Shown: piece after piece, positions 1 to 8,486 of the stretch
How positions within the stretch are numbered: position 1 is the stretch's first letter
Layout: each line of letters opens with the position of its first letter
Assembly: GCA_021847015.1 (NCBI GenBank)
Contig: JAJZVW010000011.1
Location: 1-64,000 of the forward strand
From: Pseudomonadota bacterium
GTDB lineage: Bacteria > Pseudomonadota > Alphaproteobacteria > Rhodospirillales > Magnetospirillaceae
DNA: 64,000 nt
Reading direction: 5' to 3'
Translations under genes and position numbers: made by a program
Notes under the pieces: model-generated
Seen by the model: only the letters and a program-made list of their open reading frames with translations
The model's database searches: none
Told to the model about the DNA's origin: nothing

Positions 1-3
1 GAG

Positions 4-260
4 CTTTTGTTGTCATCCCGAGCCTCAGGCGAGGGATCTTTCGGGCATTTTCGCGTGAAAGATCCCTCGGTCGCTCCGCTCCCTCGGGATGACATAACCA
101 GCGGGCGCACATAATGAGAACTGCTGGGATCGGAGCCCGCGGTGCTCATTATGGGCCCTGGCTCACATTGTCATACCGACCGAGCGCAAGCGAGTGGAGG
201 GATCTTTCACGCGAAAGTGCCCGAAAGATCCCTCGGCTACGCTCGGGATGACAACAAAAG
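4..260. repeat. Double palindromic repeat locus inside a 19-bp inverted repeat
   Basis: Two copies of a dispersed palindrome lie at 11-94 and 169-253. Each begins with TGTCAT(C/A)CCGA, ends with CGGGATGACA, and contains an inner pair GAGGGATCTTTC / GAAAGATCCCTC. The outermost 19 bases at 4-22 and 242-260 are exact reverse complements, so the whole locus could fold as one long hairpin. Related copies occur at 8301-8395 and 22360-22443, with a half copy at 22078-22114. No gene is supported in 1-295. The type is REP/BIME-like; the mobilising enzyme is unknown. Confidence 0.85.
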
Positions 261-295
261 ACCCATAATGCGAACCGCTTGATCGGGTCTGCCGG

Positions 296-871
296 TCACG
301 CACGGTGCAGGGTGAGCCAGCGGCGGATGCCCCGCCAGCGGTCGGCGAGAAAACCGCGGGGCGCGCGCCGCAGCGCCGCCAGTTTCCGGCGGCCGATGCG
401 CCAGGCCGCGGTCGCCTCCAGCTTGCGGTGCGCCCAATCCTTGGCGGCGATGACGCGGCCGCGCAGGCGCACGAACCAGGGGATGGTCGACAGGGCCGGT
501 TCGCACAGCGTGTAGATGCGGGCGACCAGCGCCGTCCCGACCACCTTCGCCGATATCAGCACTTCCAGCCCCAGCACGGCATGGCCGCTGGCCAGCATCC
601 ACACCGCCGCGAGCTTGACCGGAATGGCCAGGGACGCCGGCGTCAGCAGCACCGCCAGGGCGGCCGCGGGCGGCAATTCGGCCACTCTGCGTTCGACGCC
701 GCGCACCACGGGAAGCGCGCCCAGCCATGCCCCGACCCGAGCCAGCCACCGCCACAGATATTCCTCGAACAGAACGACGACCACCGCCAACACCACCAAG
801 GGGGGGGTGACCAGGCGTTTGAGCACGCGTCGCATCGAAGGCCGGGACGACGATGGGGAGAAGCCGATCAT
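296..871 (-). CDS. Predicted membrane protein, unknown function
   Basis: A protein of 191 residues. A hydrophobic segment near residues 20-35 and a second hydrophobic region near 70-105 suggest an inner-membrane protein. The C-terminal third is very rich in Arg, Lys and Trp and probably faces the cytoplasm. The start at 871 was chosen because its ATG overlaps the stop of the upstream YaiI-like gene (ATGA, 868-871), which implies translational coupling; a later Met lies at 835. I recognise no catalytic motif and cannot assign a function. Similar short membrane proteins of unknown role are common in alphaproteobacteria. Confidence 0.6.
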   Translation of the reverse strand: MIGFSPSSSRPSMRRVLKRLVTPPLVVLAVVVVLFEEYLWRWLARVGAWLGALPVVRGVERRVAELPPAAALAVLLTPASLAIPVKLAAVWMLASGHAVLGLEVLISAKVVGTALVARIYTLCEPALSTIPWFVRLRGRVIAAKDWAHRKLEATAAWRIGRRKLAALRRAPRGFLADRWRGIRRWLTLHRA

Positions 872-1365
872 TCCGTTGGAAATGGCATGGGCGCGACGGC
901 TGTCAACCGAGCGCGTTTGACCGCGCACACCAACGTTTCCAGACCATCGAGGAAACGCGAGCGGTCCTGTCTGGTGAAGGAGCGCGGCCCGCCCGTGACC
1001 TCTCCCGTCTCACGCAGCGTCTTCATCAGGTCGCGCATCGCCATCTGCATGCCGATATTGGCCTCGGCGAACGAGCGGCCGCGAGGGTCGATGGGACGGG
1101 CGCCCTTGGCCAGACAGCGGGCGGCGAGCGGGATATCGGCGGTGACGACCACATCGTCGGCCCGCGCGCGCTCGGCGATGATGTCGTCGGCGGCGTCCAA
1201 TCCCTCCGGCGCCACCACCTTCTCGACCAGATAATGGTCGTCCCGGTGCCAGCGGTTGCTCACCAGCACGACCGCCAGGCCGTGGCGCTCGGCCACGCGC
1301 ACCACCTCATCCTTGACCGGGCAGGCATCGGCATCGACCAGGATGCGCGGAGCGTCGTCGTTCAC
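868..1365 (-). CDS. yaiI: YaiI/YqxD family protein (UPF0178)
   Basis: The N-terminus carries the family signature VDADACPVK, followed by regions typical of this PIN-like fold: VVTADIPLA, the Lys-Gly-Ala and DPRG segments, and NIGMQMAMRDLM. The family is conserved in bacteria but its biochemical role is not established. A GTG start at 1365 preceded by GGCGGGA gives 165 residues, close to the usual length of about 150; a TTG at 1377 would add four residues. The gene is coupled by a 4-bp overlap to the downstream membrane-protein gene. Confidence 0.85.
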   Translation of the reverse strand: MNDDAPRILVDADACPVKDEVVRVAERHGLAVVLVSNRWHRDDHYLVEKVVAPEGLDAADDIIAERARADDVVVTADIPLAARCLAKGARPIDPRGRSFAEANIGMQMAMRDLMKTLRETGEVTGGPRSFTRQDRSRFLDGLETLVCAVKRARLTAVAPMPFPTE

Positions 1366-1392
1366 CGTTCCCGCCAATCGCGTGTCATCCCG

Positions 1393-1629
1393 CTATCGTC
1401 CCCACCCCCAGCCCGGTTCAGGAAGCCCGCCGTCATACCATCCCATGCCCCCTCCCCCGCCGAAGAACGGAGAAGGAAAGCCATCGTCGAAGCCGAAGGG
1501 GGAATCGAACCCGAAGGGAGAGTCGTCCCCGAACGCCTCGACGCCGACGTCCCCAGGAGACATTCCGTCGCAACCCGCCACCAGCGCCAGGATGGCGACA
1601 GCGCCGGCAACGCGCACCAGCTTTTTCAT
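1393..1629 (-). CDS. Small Phe/Gly/Asp-rich lipoprotein
   Basis: This encodes 78 residues. A short charged start (MKKLVR) is followed by a hydrophobic stretch and a lipobox LVAGC at about residues 16-20, predicting a lipidated export product. The mature part is low in complexity, with a duplicated SPFGFD unit and a Gly-rich, Trp-containing tail. A strong ribosome-binding site AAGGAGG lies just before the ATG at 1629. No known family is recognised. It lies downstream of the LTXXQ protein on the same strand with a 50-bp gap, so the two may be cotranscribed. Confidence 0.65.
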   Translation of the reverse strand: MKKLVRVAGAVAILALVAGCDGMSPGDVGVEAFGDDSPFGFDSPFGFDDGFPSPFFGGGGGMGWYDGGLPEPGWGWGR

Positions 1630-1679
1630 GTAGCCTCCTTCGACCGAGATGGATGCGTTCCTGCGCCGAAAAAGGCCCG

Positions 1680-2180
1680 TCACCGGGCGGCATCCGGAGC
1701 CATCGACGCGGGGCGCGGACCGCCATGGCGGTTGCGGTGGCGGAAGACCTCGTCCGCCACCCTCTTCTGCTCGTCCGACATCGCATTGTAAAGCTTGGTG
1801 AAGGCGACCGACAGCCGTTTGACGTTCTCGAGATGGGTCTCGGCAACCTTGCGATACATGTCGAGGTCGCCGATGGCGGTCAACGTGTCGGCGTCCCGTC
1901 GCCGCTCCGTGACCACCTTGCGCATCGCCTCGCTGTTGTCGCGCATGACTTGCGCCAGCGCCTTCCATTCGTCGGCTTGAGCGTCGGTGATGTGGAGCTT
2001 GTCATGGAGTTCCCTGATCCGGGCGTCGAGACCGTGGCCCCTGGGGCGCTCGTCCGGACTCGCCATCGTTCCCGGCTGCGACGGGGGCGCCCCTTCGGCG
2101 GCCAGCCCGACGCCGCCCCACGCCGCCGAAACCGTGAGGGCGGCGACCACGGCAACAATCTGTCGGCGGAAATCGGGCAT
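1680..2180 (-). CDS. LTXXQ/Spy-CpxP-like periplasmic protein
   Basis: A product of 166 residues with a signal peptide at about residues 1-28 (hydrophobic core VAVVAALTVSAA, cleavage near GLAA). The mature protein is helical and charged, with the segment LHITDAQADEWKAL, which resembles the LTxxQ repeat of the Spy/CpxP family of envelope-stress chaperones. The start at 2180 has GAGGAGA six to seven bases upstream. A chaperone or metal-sensing role is known for some relatives but is only an inference here. Confidence 0.7.
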   Translation of the reverse strand: MPDFRRQIVAVVAALTVSAAWGGVGLAAEGAPPSQPGTMASPDERPRGHGLDARIRELHDKLHITDAQADEWKALAQVMRDNSEAMRKVVTERRRDADTLTAIGDLDMYRKVAETHLENVKRLSVAFTKLYNAMSDEQKRVADEVFRHRNRHGGPRPASMAPDAAR

Positions 2181-2399
2181 GGATTTTCTCCTCGGGCTCA
2201 ATGGAATCGCGGCGAACGACGATGCCCGTGGTGCGCCAATCTCGCCCGTCGGTCACCGTTCCAACCGCGTGGCGCTAGTAATAATACTCAAGACTTACCG
2301 ATTTCAAGCGTGCTGCGCGTCCTGCCGCGAGTGGCCCGGCTTGCGGCCATGGCTCGCCACTGCTTATGTTTCCCGCGTCACAGCATCCTCGGAGCCCCG
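2181..2399. promoter_or_regulatory. Divergent intergenic region between the LTXXQ gene and pepN
   Basis: 219 bp separate the divergently transcribed genes. An AT-richer patch near 2275-2300 (around GCTAGTAATAATACTC) is the most promoter-like part. No consensus promoter boxes or operator could be defined with confidence. Confidence 0.3.
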
Positions 2400-5048
2400 A
2401 TGTCCGCCCCCACCGCCCCCTCGCAGCGCACGACGATCCTGCGTTCCGCTTACGCTGCCCCCGCGTATCTGGTGGATTCCACCGACCTTCGCGTCGAAAT
2501 CGGCGCCGAGCACGTGGCGGTCCATGCGGAACTTGCCATGCGCCGCAACCCGGCCGGCGGCGGAGGCCCTCTGACGCTTGACGGCGCGGGACTGGATACG
2601 CGGGCGGTGGCGCTGGACGGGCGCGTCCTGGGGAACGGCGAGTACCGGATCGAGGCCGAACGGCTGACCATCGACCGCGTGCCCGAAGGGCCGTTCCGGC
2701 TGGCCACCACGGTGGCCATCGATCCTCGCCGCAATACCGCCCTTTCCGGCCTCTACCGCTCGGGCGACATGCTGTGCACGCAGTGCGAAGCCGAAGGCTT
2801 CCGCCGCATTACCTGGTATCCCGACCGGCCCGACGTGATGGCCCGCTTCCGCGTCGTCATCGACGCCGACCGGAACCGCTATCCGGTGCTGCTGTCCAAC
2901 GGCAATCTGGTGGCGACCGAGGATCTGGGCGGCGGGCGCCATCGGGCGGTGTGGGAGGACCCCTTCCCCAAACCGAGCTACCTGTTCGCCCTGGTGGCCG
3001 GCGATCTGGCCGACGTCGAGGGCGCCTTCGCCACCCGCTCCGGCCGGCAGGTGGCCCTGCGCTTCTGGGTCGAGCACGGCAACGCGGACCAGGTCGGCCA
3101 TGCGCTGGAATCCCTGCGCAAGGCCATGGCCTGGGACGAAGCCGTATTCGGCCTGGAATACGATCTCGACGTCTACAACATCGTCGCTGTGTCGCACTTC
3201 AACATGGGGGCGATGGAGAACAAGAGTCTCAACATCTTCAACAGCAAGTACGTGCTGGCGAAGCCCGAGACCGCCACCGACGGCGACTTTCTGGGGATCG
3301 AGTCGGTGATCGCGCACGAATACTTCCACAACTGGACCGGAAACCGCGTCACCTGCCGCGACTGGTTCCAGCTGACCCTGAAGGAAGGCCTGACGGTGTT
3401 CCGGGATCAGGAATTCTCGTCCGACATGAACAGCCGGGCGGTGACGCGCATCGAGGAGGTCCGCGCCTTGAGGGCGGGGCAGTTCCCCGAGGATAACGGG
3501 CCGATGGCCCACCCGATCCGCCCCGAGTCCTACGAGGAGATCAACAACTTCTACACCGCCACGGTCTACCAGAAGGGCGCGGAGGTCATCCGCATGATTC
3601 ATACCCTGATCGGTGCCGAGGCGTTCCGCAAGGGCATGGACCTGTATTTCGCCCGCCATGACGGCCAGGCGGTGACGTGCGAGGATTTCGTGGCGGCGAT
3701 GGAGGATGCCTCGGGCGCCGACCTTCGCCAGTTCCGCCACTGGTATTCCCAGGCCGGCACCCCGACGGTATCCGCCGCGTGGTCCTTCGACGCCGCAGCT
3801 CGCCGCCTCAGGCTGACGCTCGGCCAAGCCACCTGCCCGACACCCGGCCAGGACACCAAGCCGGCCTTCCACGTTCCAATCCGCATGGGCCTCGTGGGCG
3901 CCGCCGGCAACGACCTGCCGCTGCGGCTGGAGGGGGAGAACGCCGCTTCGGGCACCACCCGCGTGCTGGACCTGACGGAGCCGTCCCACACCTTCGTCTT
4001 CGAGGATGTGGGCGAACCGGCCGTGCCGTCGCTCCTGCGCGGATTCTCGGCGCCGGTGACCCTGGAAGCCGATTGGGACAGCGGCACGCTGGCGTTCCTT
4101 ATGGCCAAGGATTCCGACCCATTCAACCGCTGGGAAGCCGGGCAGACCTTGGCGGCCCGAACATTGCTGGCGCTGATCGCGGCCCGCGCCGACGGCCGGG
4201 CGATGGCCTTGGACGAGGCGTTCGCCACCGCCTGGGGCCGCGTGCTGGCCGATCGCGACCGGGACCCGGCGTTCACCGCCGAGGCCCTCGCCCTTCCCTC
4301 GCCAACCCTGTTGGGCGAGCGGATGGCGGTGATCGACGTGGCCGGCATCCACGCGGCTCGTAAATTCGCGCATCGCGCGCTGACCGCGCGCTTCCGCGAG
4401 GATCTGCTGGCCTTGCGGAACCTTGCGGCGGAACCGGGGACCGTGCTGACGCCCGGGGCGATCGGGCGGCGCCGCTTGCGCAATGCGGCGCTTGGCCTAC
4501 TGGCCCAATCCGGGGACAGCGATGCCCGTCCCCTGGCCGAGGGGCAATTCGCCGCCGCCGCCTGCATGACCGACCAGCTCGCGGCGCTGTCGGCCCTGAT
4601 CGATTGCGGCCCCGATGCGGCGGCCCCCGCGCTAGGCGCCTTCCTCGACCGCTGGCGGCACGAGGGTCTGGTGGTCAACAAATGGTTCGCCTTGCAGGCG
4701 ATGGCGGATTGGCCGGACGTTCTGGAACGGGTGCAAGGCCTATTGTCCCACCCCGCCTACGATCCCCGGGAGCCGAACAAGGTCTACGCCCTGCTGGGCG
4801 GGTTCGCCGCCAACTTCGCGCACTTCCACAGCGCCGACGGGGCCGGCTACGCCTTCCTCGCCGATCAGGTCGTCGCCCTTGACAGCGCCAATCCCCAGAT
4901 CGCCGCCCGAATGGTGCGCCCGCTAATCCGTTGGAAACGCTATGATTCCAGCCGCCAGGCCGCTATGGTGCGGGAATTGGGGCGCATCGCTGCCGTTCCG
5001 AACCTTTCGCGCGACGTCGGCGAGATCGTCGGCAAGGCGCTCGCCTGA
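2400..5048 (+). CDS. pepN: Aminopeptidase N (M1 family)
   Basis: This 882-residue cytoplasmic zinc aminopeptidase removes N-terminal residues from peptides. The substrate-binding GAMEN motif is at residues 270-274. The zinc motif HEYFH is at 306-310, and the third ligand Glu (in LKEGLTVF) lies about 19 residues further on. The remainder matches the large helical C-terminal domain of PepN, and the total length is typical of the gamma/alphaproteobacterial enzyme. The ATG at 2400 gives MSAPTAPSQ; an in-frame upstream extension to 1653 runs through the neighbouring minus-strand genes and is not real. Confidence 0.97.
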   Translation: MSAPTAPSQRTTILRSAYAAPAYLVDSTDLRVEIGAEHVAVHAELAMRRNPAGGGGPLTLDGAGLDTRAVALDGRVLGNGEYRIEAERLTIDRVPEGPFRLATTVAIDPRRNTALSGLYRSGDMLCTQCEAEGFRRITWYPDRPDVMARFRVVIDADRNRYPVLLSNGNLVATEDLGGGRHRAVWEDPFPKPSYLFALVAGDLADVEGAFATRSGRQVALRFWVEHGNADQVGHALESLRKAMAWDEAVFGLEYDLDVYNIVAVSHFNMGAMENKSLNIFNSKYVLAKPETATDGDFLGIESVIAHEYFHNWTGNRVTCRDWFQLTLKEGLTVFRDQEFSSDMNSRAVTRIEEVRALRAGQFPEDNGPMAHPIRPESYEEINNFYTATVYQKGAEVIRMIHTLIGAEAFRKGMDLYFARHDGQAVTCEDFVAAMEDASGADLRQFRHWYSQAGTPTVSAAWSFDAAARRLRLTLGQATCPTPGQDTKPAFHVPIRMGLVGAAGNDLPLRLEGENAASGTTRVLDLTEPSHTFVFEDVGEPAVPSLLRGFSAPVTLEADWDSGTLAFLMAKDSDPFNRWEAGQTLAARTLLALIAARADGRAMALDEAFATAWGRVLADRDRDPAFTAEALALPSPTLLGERMAVIDVAGIHAARKFAHRALTARFREDLLALRNLAAEPGTVLTPGAIGRRRLRNAALGLLAQSGDSDARPLAEGQFAAAACMTDQLAALSALIDCGPDAAAPALGAFLDRWRHEGLVVNKWFALQAMADWPDVLERVQGLLSHPAYDPREPNKVYALLGGFAANFAHFHSADGAGYAFLADQVVALDSANPQIAARMVRPLIRWKRYDSSRQAAMVRELGRIAAVPNLSRDVGEIVGKALA

Positions 5049-5143
5049 AAGGTCGGCCGCAGTTTAGCCCGGCCCGCTAACGGTTCGGCAACCTTCCCAT
5101 CGGACCATGCCCTGAAGGGGCAAGGTCCGGGTCTGGGAAGGGC

Positions 5144-5779
5144 ATGGTGAAAATGATCGGCTTCGACTTCGGCGAACAGGATGTCATCCGTGGCATGATC
5201 GACCGGTTTTCCGCCGACGGCCACCAACTCGACGAACTCACCTGCATCCGCAAGGCGGAGATGCCTGGGTACAACGGCAAGGTCGTACCCAGGCCGGCTC
5301 CGGACGGCGACGGCTTCGCCGTCACCATGTACCTCTCGTGTTGCGCGCCGTTCACCGTCGCCCACGAACTGGCCCACATCGCCGACATCCGCGCCCGGCG
5401 CCAGGAGACCCGCGACCACCTTTCCTGGCGGATGCCCAACCACTGGCACCTGGCCCATCGCATGAGCTCGGAATACACCGCCAACCGGCTGGCCTGCGCC
5501 TATGTGGACGAAGCCGGCGTCTTCGCCGCCTTCCGCAGCGACCACGTCGGCCTGTTGACCGCCATCCGCAACCGCGACTGGGCCTCGCTTCTCGTGTATT
5601 ACGCTTTGATCCTGGGTTTGTTCCACGGCCTCGGCCGCTACGACAGCGACCCGGCGCGGCTGATCCCGCCGGGCGAGGAATTGGCCGACGGCGTCCTGGC
5701 GGGCATGCGGCGGTTCGGTACCGAAGCCTCGTCCCTGTTCGATTCCCTGTGGAAACGCCCCGCCTTGGTTCCGGCCTGA
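5144..5779 (+). CDS. HExxH-containing putative metallopeptidase
   Basis: This encodes 211 residues with no signal peptide. The motif HELAH at residues 74-78 lies in a helix, and Glu110 in the segment MSSEYTAN is spaced as the third zinc ligand of gluzincin-like or ImmA/IrrE-like peptidases. The C-terminal half carries one hydrophobic segment near residues 148-160. The ATG at 5144 has a second possible start three codons later. It stands alone, 95 bp after pepN and convergent with the Rop-like gene. Activity is inferred from the motif only, and I do not recognise the family. Confidence 0.55.
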   Translation: MVKMIGFDFGEQDVIRGMIDRFSADGHQLDELTCIRKAEMPGYNGKVVPRPAPDGDGFAVTMYLSCCAPFTVAHELAHIADIRARRQETRDHLSWRMPNHWHLAHRMSSEYTANRLACAYVDEAGVFAAFRSDHVGLLTAIRNRDWASLLVYYALILGLFHGLGRYDSDPARLIPPGEELADGVLAGMRRFGTEASSLFDSLWKRPALVPA

Positions 5780-5786
5780 CCGGGGA

Positions 5787-5984
5787 TCAGCCGGTCAGCG
5801 CCCGCAATCGGCCGCGGGCCTCGGCCAATCGCCCGTGCAGTTCGTAGCAGCGTTGCGCCACCTCGGGAATCCGCTGCCAATCGATGGGGAGTTCCTCGGC
5901 AAGGTCGTGCAGATCCATTTTGGCCTGGGTAGCCTTGGCACTCAACGACTTGATCTCGGCCTTCAGGGTGTCGACATCGCTCAT
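5787..5984 (-). CDS. Rop-like (CCE_0567/DUF683-type) small protein
   Basis: This encodes 65 residues predicted to form a helical hairpin. The core KMDLHDLAEELP followed by W..IPEVA closely matches my recollection of the small Rop-like proteins usually encoded beside nifX in nitrogen-fixation clusters. Some members bind metal. The start at 5984 (MSDVDTLK) was chosen because the reading frame upstream is compositionally unlike the rest. No nif gene is present in the window, so this copy is an orphan or lies at a distance from its cluster. Confidence 0.7.
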   Translation of the reverse strand: MSDVDTLKAEIKSLSAKATQAKMDLHDLAEELPIDWQRIPEVAQRCYELHGRLAEARGRLRALTG

Positions 5985-6229
5985 GGCGAGCCTCGGGACT
6001 GGGAATGGAGATGGCAGTTTAACCGCCCGTGCCGGCCCACGAAACCCGCGCCGCATCTTTTCCGATCACTTTTTTCTTGTGCCTAAAACTTAAGCCGGCA
6101 GGGGGATGTCGGCTTTCGCCAACGCGTGCGCCAGGGAGCTTGACGGATGGGGAAGGAAGAGGCTTCATCCATCGGGAACGGGCCGCAATCCGCCGACCGC
6201 CTGCGTGGAAAAGGCAACGCTTGACGCCA

Positions 6230-6853
6230 ATGGGACAGCAACGCCAGCAATCGCGCGTCCTCCATCTCCTGCGCGCCACCCTGGTATCGCTGGCGTCTGC
6301 TTGGCTTCTGCCTCACCCGGCCAAGGCCGGCACCTGCCCCGCCGACGCTCCTCCGCGCGCGGCGCCCGCCCCCACCCAACCGCTCCGGGCCGTCGACCTG
6401 GCGGATCTCCTCCGCCTGCGGCGGCAGCCTTGGAGCCGCCTGGAACACGCGAACGTCGTGACCGAAGGCTATCTGATCCGGGTCCAGGCGCAGCCCGCCC
6501 GGTCTTCCGCCTGCCGGGGCGAGACCAACCGCGTCTACCGCGTCTGGCTGAAGGCCAGCCGGCCGGGAAGCACCAAGCCCACGGTCAGCCGCCACAATGC
6601 GGTGGTCGCCGTCGTCGCGGGCACGGTGGTGCGCGACCAGCTCGGCGGCGAGCAGGCGTTGGGTCGGCTCGTCGGCTCCCGGCTCAGCGTCACGGGCAGG
6701 CTTTCGTTCAACCCCGCCCGGCGCGGCGAACTGGCGAGAACCCGCGGCACCCTATGGGAAATCCGCATGGTGTCGCGCATCTCGCCCTGCCCCGGCGATG
6801 CCTGCCCTGCCCCGACACCCCCGCTGGAAAAGCTGATCGCGCCCGTTCACTGA
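6230..6853 (+). CDS. Secreted protein of unknown function
   Basis: A product of 207 residues. The N-terminus has basic residues and then a hydrophobic core (HLLRATLVSLASAWLL) ending near PAKA, consistent with a Sec signal peptide. The mature protein has a segment with VVTEGYLIRV, a later Asn-Arg-Val-Tyr-Arg-Val-Trp-Leu, and two cysteines that could form a disulfide. The start at 6230 was chosen because it places the signal peptide at the N-terminus. The gene ends seven bases inside the convergent chloride-channel gene. I do not recognise the family. Confidence 0.6.
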   Translation: MGQQRQQSRVLHLLRATLVSLASAWLLPHPAKAGTCPADAPPRAAPAPTQPLRAVDLADLLRLRRQPWSRLEHANVVTEGYLIRVQAQPARSSACRGETNRVYRVWLKASRPGSTKPTVSRHNAVVAVVAGTVVRDQLGGEQALGRLVGSRLSVTGRLSFNPARRGELARTRGTLWEIRMVSRISPCPGDACPAPTPPLEKLIAPVH

Positions 6854-8169
6854 GGGCTAGCCGCGGCCGATTTTCCCTCCACCTTGCCCAGGAAGTTCTG
6901 AGCCAGCGCCTTGTAGAACGGCTCGGGGCAGAGCAGGCGCGACGCGCCGAAGGCCACCAACGCGCTTGCCATCAGCGGAATGGTCATCTCGTTGTTGTCG
7001 GTCATCTCCAGCACGATCACCACCGCCGTGATCGGCGCCTGAACCACCCCTGCGAAATAGGCCACCATCCCCAAGAGGATGACCGCCCCCGCCGGAACCA
7101 TCGGCAGGAGCTTGGCGACATCTGCGCCTATGCCGGCGCCAGCCGCCAGCGACGGGGCGAAAATGCCCCCGGGGATTCCGCTCAGATAGGAAACGATGGT
7201 GGCCGCGATCTTGGCGAGCGCGAAGCCGTCCGGCAGGCTCGCTCCATGCAGAAGGGTCTGCGCCTCATCATAGCCGGTCCCGTAGGTAGCGCTGCCCGTC
7301 AGCAAGCCGATGACCGCCAGCACCAGCCCGCAACCCACGGCGAAGGCCACGGGACGTCCGGCCTTCAACCTCCCCAGCGGTCCAGGCAATCCATGGCGGG
7401 CGGCCAGGATCAGGCTTTGGCTGAAGACGCCCCCCGCCAATCCGCCGATGCCGCCGCAGACGAACACCGCGACCCAGCCCCGGCCAAGGCTGAGCGAGGC
7501 GGCGGTGTGTCCGAAATAATGGTAGTTGCCGAGGATGGCCAGCGAGGCGATGCCGGCCAGAATCACCGCGCTGAAGACGGTGCCGCTGGTGCGCTCCTCG
7601 AAGGAACGGCTCAGTTCCTCGATGGCGAAGACCACGCCGGCCAAGGGCGTGTTGAACGCCGCCGCCACACCCGCCGCACCGCCGGCGAGGATCAGGGCGC
7701 GCTGCACCTCTCTGTGGGAAAGCCGGAGGCTCTGGCCGACGGCATGCATGATCGACGAGCCGATCTGGGCCGTGGGCCCCTCGCGCCCCACCGACGCCCC
7801 CGAGCACAGCGCCAGAAGGGTGAGCAAAATCTTGCCGGCGGCGATCCGCAGCGAGAGAACCGCCTGGCGCGAGGCGGCTTCGGTCATTTCCAGCGCGGCG
7901 ATGGCCTGAGGGATGCCGCTGCCTTCCGAGCCGGGGAAAAAGCGCCGTGTCATCCACAGCGCGAGGCCAAGCCCCAATGGGGTCACCAGCAGGGCCATTG
8001 CCGGCCTGGGGTGGATCAAGACATGGAAAGCGTCGTTGGCAACGTTCGCCGCCTTGGCGAAAGCGATGGCGACCAGGGAGATGGCCACGGCGCCGATCCA
8101 GAACGCCACGCGCCGCAACCACAGGCGCGGGGCAAGCAACAGCCGGCGTCTGAAATGAAGATGGCCCAT
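6847..8169 (-). CDS. ClC-family chloride/proton antiporter
   Basis: A polytopic inner-membrane protein of 440 residues. Selectivity-filter motifs are visible: GSGIPQ at about 83-88, GREGP at 128-132 with the gating Glu130, and GIFAPS at about 335-340. The pair of glutamates in FAIEE (184-185) matches the internal proton glutamate of E. coli ClcA, so proton-coupled exchange is more likely than a passive channel. Such proteins act in acid resistance or ion balance. The length is typical. The downstream end overlaps the convergent secreted-protein gene by seven bases. Confidence 0.92.
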   Translation of the reverse strand: MGHLHFRRRLLLAPRLWLRRVAFWIGAVAISLVAIAFAKAANVANDAFHVLIHPRPAMALLVTPLGLGLALWMTRRFFPGSEGSGIPQAIAALEMTEAASRQAVLSLRIAAGKILLTLLALCSGASVGREGPTAQIGSSIMHAVGQSLRLSHREVQRALILAGGAAGVAAAFNTPLAGVVFAIEELSRSFEERTSGTVFSAVILAGIASLAILGNYHYFGHTAASLSLGRGWVAVFVCGGIGGLAGGVFSQSLILAARHGLPGPLGRLKAGRPVAFAVGCGLVLAVIGLLTGSATYGTGYDEAQTLLHGASLPDGFALAKIAATIVSYLSGIPGGIFAPSLAAGAGIGADVAKLLPMVPAGAVILLGMVAYFAGVVQAPITAVVIVLEMTDNNEMTIPLMASALVAFGASRLLCPEPFYKALAQNFLGKVEGKSAAASPQ

Positions 8170-8251
8170 ATCGTTTGCCCGCTCCTCTGGCTAAAGGCAG
8201 GGAGCATGCCGGAAGCGCCTGAAAACAACAACCGCCAGCGCGCCCGAACCA

Positions 8252-8442
8252 GGGCTCCGAACTCAGATGACTGAATCCTTGACGCCCCCGCGAGTGATGG
8301 TGTCATCCCGAGCGGAGAGAGGGATCGTTCAGGCACGAACGGCAGCGGCCAGCGGCTGAAAGATCCCTCATCGCCGTCGCTCTGTCGGGATGACAGGGGG
8401 GGACGATGACATTGACCAATTCGAAACCTGAGTTCGGAGCCC
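8252..8442. repeat. Palindromic repeat nested in a 15-bp inverted repeat
   Basis: The gap 8170-8486 holds no gene. A copy of the TGTCATCCCGAG palindrome family occupies 8301-8395. It is enclosed by an exact 15-bp inverted repeat, GGGCTCCGAACTCAG at 8252-8266 and its complement at 8428-8442. The right arm lies about 45 bp from the stop of the HAD gene, so the structure could also act as a transcription barrier between the flagellar operon and the ClC gene. Confidence 0.8.
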
Positions 8443-8486
8443 CGGCGCCCGAACAGATGCCGTAATAGGCCTTGAGCCAGGCGCTC

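Noticed and set aside
2364-4373. Minus-strand open frame of 669 codons inside pepN
   Set aside because: Shadow of pepN, whose catalytic motifs are intact on the plus strand.
6106-8274. Plus-strand open frame of 722 codons across the secreted protein and ClC genes
   Set aside because: Composition is typical of an antisense GC-rich frame, and the ClC motifs on the other strand are unmistakable.
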